A DNA stretch of 64,000 nucleotides. Source: Adineta steineri (taxonomy: Eukaryota > Rotifera > Eurotatoria > Adinetida > Adinetidae). Under the pieces are notes generated by a model. It did no database searches. It saw nothing but the letters and a program-made list of their open reading frames with translations, and was not told the DNA's origin. The translations under genes were made by a program, and so were the position numbers. Of this stretch, positions 57,717 through 64,000 are shown piece by piece (position 1 is the first letter of the stretch; each line of letters starts with the position of its first letter). The stretch spans positions 1-64,000 of the forward strand of contig CAJNOI010000330.1 in assembly GCA_905250115.1 (NCBI GenBank). The letters are read 5' to 3'.

Positions 57717-57787
57717 TAGGGTGTGGGATGTGGGTGAGTGTGGGTCTGAGTGTGCAGGTATTCCACTTATATCCACACCCACATCCA
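57717..57787. repeat. Telomere-like palindromic element
   Basis: TAGGGTGTGGGATGTGGGTG and GTGTGGGTCTGAGTGTG on the left, then ATTCCACTTATATCC and ACACCCACATCCA on the right. Confidence 0.7.
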
Positions 57788-58227
57788 TATTTTCATTATT
57801 TCTCTCTCAAAAGTTAGAAGCATTCATCCATAGACTAGCTTTTAAAATGTTGTTATAGAGATTTTGCACGACAAATCAAATGTTTTAGAAGAATATTCGA
57901 AAAACTTATCGCATATGTATATTCAAATTTTTAAAGACAACAGAAAACGAGACGAGACAATACATTAAACTATTGAAAAAACGAGAGCAGGCCTTTTTTT
58001 CGATAAAGATTGAAACAAGCATATTTTCAGAGTGCAGTGGACAACATATACACTTCTTTCGAATATGAAAGACATTAATCTCCGATTTTCAAGTAAGTGT
58101 CTCTATAATTCTAACTTTCAAGGTATAGAAAGTTGAAAACAAACTAAAGAGAGTGAAAGAACTAAAAGTCGTAAAGGACGAAAAGGAGTAAAGGGTGTGG
58201 GGTTTATTATTTATACATTTCTTTTAA

Positions 58228-59232
58228 TTATGTTCGAGTATTTAATGTCTTTGTCTTATTTTGTTGACTTTTTTGTATATTTGTAGGATTAATTATTCTG
58301 TTATTTGTTGTTATCGGTTGAACACGATTCGTAGGTGTTTTACAACAAGAAAACCATTTCATCCATCGTAATTTGAATACTTGTCGAATATCTCTATTCA
58401 ATACAATAGTCATGATTTTTTCAATCGCTATTGCGATTGACGGTACTGTTATAGCAATTAGAAATAATACACCTGGTGCTGATTCGACTTTACTTGATAC
58501 TATAATATAAATTGTTGATGGAATACCACCAAATAGGAAAATACCAAGTAAAATAAGAATATTACGTGCTAGTTTAACATCACGTTTTGTTCCATGTAAT
58601 GATTGTTGAAAGTTTGCTGTTGAACGAACAGTATGGTAATAAATAATCCCATATATAATACTAATAATTACAATTGGGATGATAAAACTAGTCATTAATA
58701 GATAAAATTCGTGAATTGCATATTTCGGTAGAACTAAACACATTTTAAATGGACGATATACAATATCTTTGGTAATTATAGTTGATAATGGCAATAGAAA
58801 TGAAATGCAAATTTTAAATATAATAAGATATATATGACATTTCATAGATAGTAAATATCGGTGTTGGTATAGTACCGTCCAAAATAAACGAGAGACCGCT
58901 TGTATCATATAAGAATATATAACTATATTAAGAGAAAAATAATATAGATAACCACGTATTCGACAAGACCAATCAGTTGATGAAGATGATGTATAAAAAA
59001 TAAAAACATTCAATGTTGAGATAATTAAATAAAATAGTGTTGATAGACATGTACTTGATACAAGTAAATTTGTTGAGGAATGTAAGTTTCGTGTAATAAT
59101 AATGAGAGTTATAATGAGTAAACAAGCAATAGTAGAGATAACTACTGATAAAGTATATACGATCATACTAACATACAAATCAATGTTCATACTATTTAGT
59201 TGCATTCCACTAGTATTTGTCGTCATTTTCAA
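58228..59232 (-). CDS. Rhodopsin-like GPCR, tandem copy 2
   Basis: Intronless, 334 residues, collinear with copy 1. The same replacement of DRY (VSRLFW) and lack of NPxxY. Differences cluster in TM1 (VYTLSVVISTIACLL), the second extracellular loop (DIVYRPFKMCLV) and the TM6-TM7 loop (SSKVESAPGVLFL), regions that often shape ligand binding. The tail near the end reads WFSCCKTPTNRVQ, with two adjacent Cys that could be palmitoylated. The Met at 59232 (MKM) or the next one (MTTNTS) may be used. Upstream sequence is shared with copies 1 and 3. No disabling change seen. Confidence 0.8.
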   Translation of the reverse strand: MKMTTNTSGMQLNSMNIDLYVSMIVYTLSVVISTIACLLIITLIIITRNLHSSTNLLVSSTCLSTLFYLIISTLNVFIFYTSSSSTDWSCRIRGYLYYFSLNIVIYSYMIQAVSRLFWTVLYQHRYLLSMKCHIYLIIFKICISFLLPLSTIITKDIVYRPFKMCLVLPKYAIHEFYLLMTSFIIPIVIISIIYGIIYYHTVRSTANFQQSLHGTKRDVKLARNILILLGIFLFGGIPSTIYIIVSSKVESAPGVLFLIAITVPSIAIAIEKIMTIVLNRDIRQVFKLRWMKWFSCCKTPTNRVQPITTNNRIINPTNIQKSQQNKTKTLNTRT

Positions 59233-59536
59233 TGTATGTGAATATTTATCCTTATGAAATATACTGAAATGACTGTAGTGAAAAAACTTACAGTATATTA
59301 TTATATGAATATATACTAACGAAGTATCTACTTATCATGACATATTCATAATGAATAAATAATAATAGTCTGGTAGGTATATATATATATAATTATTGCT
59401 AATTTGAAATTCACTCAATGTCTGACATAAAATTCAAAATCTAAAAATATTTTTATTCCATTTCCTTTTTTTCCTAATTATTCGTGAAAAAACTCAGTCA
59501 GATATATCTGTCATATGAAAATAACGGTTTTATCTC

Positions 59537-59612
59537 AAAATCCGGAAAAAGCAATCCGGAAGAAAAAGAAATCCGGAAAGAAAACATCTGGAGGAAAAAT
59601 CCGGAAAATTTT
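59537..59612. repeat. Short tandem repeat with ATCCGGAAA units
   Basis: Five units around (A)ATCCGG or ATCTGG separated by A-rich spacers of 8-12 bases. It begins exactly where homology to the other GPCR upstream regions stops. Confidence 0.55.
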
Positions 59613-59868
59613 TAGAAAAAGATTCCACAATTTTTTTAAGAAAGAAGCATGTACAAGGAAGAAGAGAAATCATTTAATCTGAAGAGAAGTGATGTAGTTC
59701 ACTTTTTACTAGCCATCAATAAAGAAAATCCCACGAGATGTTCATCGCAATCGATCTCATTGCCCTCAAAATGTTTGGCAAGTAGGACTGTGAAAGCTCA
59801 GGTTCAGTTGTTTCGAACTGGAACTGTCACATTCCTATTAGCAAGAGTATTGATTTTAGCTAGAATAT

Positions 59869-59912
59869 GAGGGTGTGAATAAAGCATGGACATAGCACCC
59901 ACAATCTTATGG
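59869..59912. repeat. Telomere-like palindromic element (short)
   Basis: GAGGGTGTGAATAAAGC on the left and TAGCACCCACAATCTTATG on the right. Confidence 0.45.
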
Positions 59913-60010
59913 TGCACGTCTGTGTATATTTGCCAATGGAGGTGCAGAGCACAGTAAAGTAGAATGGCATTCGGTAGACGATAATCATGATTGATGTAGA
60001 CAATCATAAA

Positions 60011-60080
60011 CATTTATGGGTGTGGGTGTGGGTGAGGGTGTGGCGATATTCCACATATATCCACACCCTCACCCAAGATG
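60011..60080. repeat. Telomere-like palindromic element
   Basis: ATGGGTGTGGGTGTGGGTG and AGGGTGTGG on the left, GATATTCCACATATATCC loop, CACACCCTCACCCAAGATG right. It lies exactly at the 5' limit of the GPCR pseudogene fragment. Confidence 0.75.
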
Positions 60081-60312
60081 AACGTTTACGTACACAAGAT
60101 CGTAAGTTGATGAAAATCCTTTTAACTCAAGTCATTGCTACTATTTTTAATACAGCTGTAACAAATCTTACTCCTTTATGGTTATCAACACATTGGGTGA
60201 CACATTAATTCGTGTTTTTATATATCTTAATCCAGTTGTTGGATTTTTTATTTATACATTAGCTAGTTCTATTTTCTGTATTGAAATAAAACGTATATTT
60301 TTGAAGTTATAA
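60079..60312 (+). pseudogene. GPCR fragment (TM6-TM7), frameshifted
   Basis: The first frame reads ERLRTQDRKLMKILLTQV and IATIFNTAVTNL, like the cytoplasmic end of TM6 in rotifer peptide-receptor-like GPCRs, and meets a stop after STHWVTH. In the next frame VFIYLNPVVGFFIYTLASS follows, with the TM7 NPxxxFxxY-type motif, and then IFCIEIKRIFLKL and a stop. It belongs to a different receptor subfamily from the three flanking GPCRs, which lack NP in TM7, and lies on the opposite strand. TM1-TM5 are missing. Confidence 0.6.
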
Positions 60313-60742
60313 AATTTATTTTGACAGCAATTGCTATATAAAGATACATGCCAAGGATTACACTACAGCGCGATTAACCTTCAACAAATGAATATCGTAT
60401 GTGAATGGTCATGGGAAGAATTCCTGCCGAGTTCTTCTTTGAAAAAAGGCAAATTCTAGGAATGCCACAAACATAATTTTTAAAACGAGCGAAAGACTTT
60501 TATTTGTATTATAATAGTTAATTATTTACAAAGGGGTTTTTTTCATTATTAAAAAAAGACTTTATATATAACCTATTTATTTATAATTAATTGACTTTTT
60601 TAATATGAAAAAATAAGAAGACAACTGTCAATGAAATATAAACAGACATTTGACGTTGATTAAGTGGTGAATTGTCACACATAGAAAGATTATCTTAAAT
60701 ATTTTGAATTTAAAATATATCAGAAAAATTAGAAAACACACC

Positions 60743-60761
60743 ATCTTCAGGGTGGGTGTGG
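60743..60761. repeat. Half telomere-like element at the GPCR copy 3 3' end
   Basis: CATCTTCAGGGTGGGTGTGG, G-rich arm only, about 30 bp beyond the GPCR stop. Confidence 0.45.
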
Positions 60762-60788
60762 GATTTATTATTTATACATTTCTACTAA

Positions 60789-61790
60789 TTATGTTCGAGT
60801 ATTTAGTGTCTTTGTTTTATTTTGTTGACTTTTTTGTGTATTTGTAAGATTAATTATTCTGTTATTTGTATATGTTATTGGTTGAACACGATTCGTAGGT
60901 GTTTTACAATAAGAGAACCATTTTAGCCATCGTAATTTGAATACTTGCCGAATATCTCTATTCAGTACAATAGTCATGATTTTTTCAATAGCTATTGCCA
61001 CTGATGGTGTTGTTATAGCGATTAGAAATAATACATTTGGTGCTGATTCAACTGTATTTGATACTATAATATAAAGCACTGTTGGAAAACCACCAAATAG
61101 AAAAATGCCAAGTAAAATAAGAATATTACGTGCTAATTTAACATCACGTTTTGTTCCATGTAATGTTTGCCGAAAGTTTGCTGTTGCATGAACAATATGA
61201 TAATAAATAATCCCATATATAATAGTAATAATTACAATTGGAATGATAAAACCAATAGTTAATAGATAAAATATATGAAAGGTATATTTCATTGGAACTA
61301 AACACAATTCAAATGGACGATATACAATATCTTTGGTAATTATAGTTGATAATGACAATAGAAATGAAATGCAAATTTTAAATATAATAAGATATATATG
61401 ACATTTCATAGATAGTAAATATCGATGTTTGTATAGTACCGTCCAAAATAAACGAGAGACAGCTTGAATCATATAAGAATATATGACAATACTAAGAGAA
61501 AAATAATATAGATAACCACGTATTCGACATGACCAATCAGTTGATGAAGATGAAGTATAAAAAACAAAAGCATTCATTGTTGAGATAATTAAATAAAATA
61601 GTGTTGATAAACATGTACTTGATACAAGTAAATTTGTTGATGAATGTAAGTTTCGTGTAATAATAATGAGAGTTATAATAAGTAAACAAGCAATAGTAGA
61701 GATAACTACTGATGAAATACATACGATCATACTAACATACAAATCAATGTTTATACTATTTAACTGCATTTCACTAGTATTTGTTGTCAT
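60789..61790 (-). CDS. Rhodopsin-like GPCR, tandem copy 3
   Basis: Intronless, 333 residues from the Met at 61790 (MTTNTSEMQLN), which aligns with the start of copies 1 and 2; the open frame continues upstream to about 62000, but this extension corresponds to non-coding upstream sequence in the other copies. Seven hydrophobic segments, VSRLFW in place of DRY, and a TM7 with TTPSVAVAIEK, without NPxxY. The second extracellular loop and TM5 differ most from its paralogues (FELCLVPMKYTFHIFYLLTI). The tail includes TYTNNRIINLTN, one residue longer than in copy 2. The order of the three copies and shared flanks suggest unequal crossing-over. Confidence 0.8.
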   Translation of the reverse strand: MTTNTSEMQLNSINIDLYVSMIVCISSVVISTIACLLIITLIIITRNLHSSTNLLVSSTCLSTLFYLIISTMNAFVFYTSSSSTDWSCRIRGYLYYFSLSIVIYSYMIQAVSRLFWTVLYKHRYLLSMKCHIYLIIFKICISFLLSLSTIITKDIVYRPFELCLVPMKYTFHIFYLLTIGFIIPIVIITIIYGIIYYHIVHATANFRQTLHGTKRDVKLARNILILLGIFLFGGFPTVLYIIVSNTVESAPNVLFLIAITTPSVAIAIEKIMTIVLNRDIRQVFKLRWLKWFSYCKTPTNRVQPITYTNNRIINLTNTQKSQQNKTKTLNTRT

Positions 61791-62381
61791 TTTCAATGTA
61801 TAAGAATATTTATCCTTATGAAATATAATGAAATGAATTGACTGCTGAGACAAAATTTGCAGTATATTATTATATGAATATATACCGATGAAGTATCTAC
61901 TTATCATGACATATTCATAATGAATAAATAATGATAATCTATTATATATATAATTATTGCTAATTTGAAATTTACTCAAGAATCTAATAAATACTTTCAA
62001 ATTTCAAAATATTTTCATTCCATTTCCTTTTTTCTTTCTAAGTATTCTTGAAAAAACTCAATCAGATATGTCTGCCATATGAAAATAATTAAAAAAATGA
62101 TATTAAGAAATACATCGAAGAGATCATGCTCTTTTTACTATCTATTCATCATTTTTTAATATTAGTTGATCATAATAATAATGATATAAAGATTATATAT
62201 ATCTTTCTTTTTGTATTTGCCATTTAAAATAAACTATTTAGATTAGATGTAGTTCTATGATTGAAAAATTATTTTCTCCTTGATATTTGTTTGTATTTGG
62301 ATTAACATTTGTCTTAAATAAAACAAAGAATCAGCTGATAGTATTTTATTAAATATAGTAGTGAAGTATTTTGCATCTTCA
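61791..62381. other. Divergent promoter region of GPCR copy 3 and the SLC6 gene
   Basis: The first 300 bp are shared with the upstream regions of GPCR copies 1 and 2. The part from 62100 matches 57520 onward and preserves the empty site of the mariner-type element. Confidence 0.6.

Positions 62382-64000
<1,619 letters not shown>

Larger units (their letters stand above)
56885..58227. other. Upstream region of GPCR copy 1 with a DNA transposon and a telomere-like element
   Basis: The sequence just upstream of copy 1 (56885-57180) is repeated upstream of copies 2 and 3. The inverted-repeat element 57188-57510 and the palindrome 57717-57787 are inserted in it; 57520-57720 is homologous to 62100-62330 downstream in the window. 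Confidence 0.65.
59233..60788. other. Upstream region of GPCR copy 2 with foreign insertions
   Basis: The shared GPCR upstream sequence ends at about 59525, where an ATCCGG tandem repeat begins (59537-59612). Then come non-homologous sequence, two telomere-like elements (59869-59912 and 60011-60080), the GPCR pseudogene fragment (60079-60312) and a half telomere-like element (60743-60761) directly at the 3' end of GPCR copy 3. A similar half element (AAAGGGTGTGGGGTTT) at 58192-58206 ends copy 2. Confidence 0.6.

Noticed and set aside
61791..62000. N-terminal extension of GPCR copy 3
   Set aside because: The open frame corresponds to non-coding upstream DNA in copies 1 and 2 and lacks a signal peptide pattern; the start at 61790 aligns with the paralogues.

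Overview
This is a eukaryotic, AT-rich window that looks like bdelloid rotifer nuclear DNA. Four things point there. Genes are split by very short introns, often 45-70 bp. The gene families are ones expanded in rotifers: arginine ADP-ribosyltransferase, F-box/LRR, NHL propellers, divergent rhodopsin-like receptors and P-glycoprotein. Genes are compact and occur in local duplicate pairs or triplets. Finally, TGTGGG-type repeats, the telomeric motif reported for Adineta, are scattered through the interior. The species cannot be named from the sequence alone. All gene names rest on reading the translated sequence; no database search was run.

Layout. 1-3.6 kb is gene-poor with one gene remnant. 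3.67-4.90 kb (+) is a seven-exon retinol-dehydrogenase-like SDR. 5.2-7.8 kb (-) holds a small Cys-rich protein, an ADP-ribosyltransferase and a SPRY-like protein. 8.45-13.92 kb (-) is a full ABCB transporter. 15.9-18.0 and 29.1-31.4 kb (+) are two paralogous type II membrane NHL-propeller genes on a segmental duplication. 19.1-22.5 kb (+) is an F-box gene followed by fifteen 84-nt LRR exons. 22.9-24.6 kb (-) is a GT61-like glycosyltransferase and 25.8-26.6 kb (-) an F-box-like gene. 32.6-33.4 kb is a decayed PACS-like gene. 36.3-40.4 kb (+) is a tandem pair of histidine acid phosphatases. 42.6-51.8 kb (-) is a large Musashi gene with a nested opposite-strand membrane protein. 52.7-53.4 kb (+) is a secreted Cys-rich protein and 54.5-55.1 kb (+) is ORMDL. 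55.9-61.8 kb (-) has three tandem intronless GPCRs and a GPCR fragment. 62.4 kb to the end (+) is an SLC6 transporter cut by the window edge.

The most unusual feature is a family of more than 20 short palindromic elements whose 5' arm is G-rich telomere-like DNA and whose 3' arm is C-rich, often ending in CTTGAGGGTG / CACCCTCAAG. They resemble miniature head-to-head telomere joins. They are frequent at 2-31 kb and 57-61 kb and nearly absent across the Musashi-ORMDL block. Other points of interest are uniform LRR exons, alternative first exons that would give Musashi forms lacking RRM1, a phosphatase copy that lost its membrane anchor, and two non-autonomous DNA transposons whose empty sites survive in paralogous copies.
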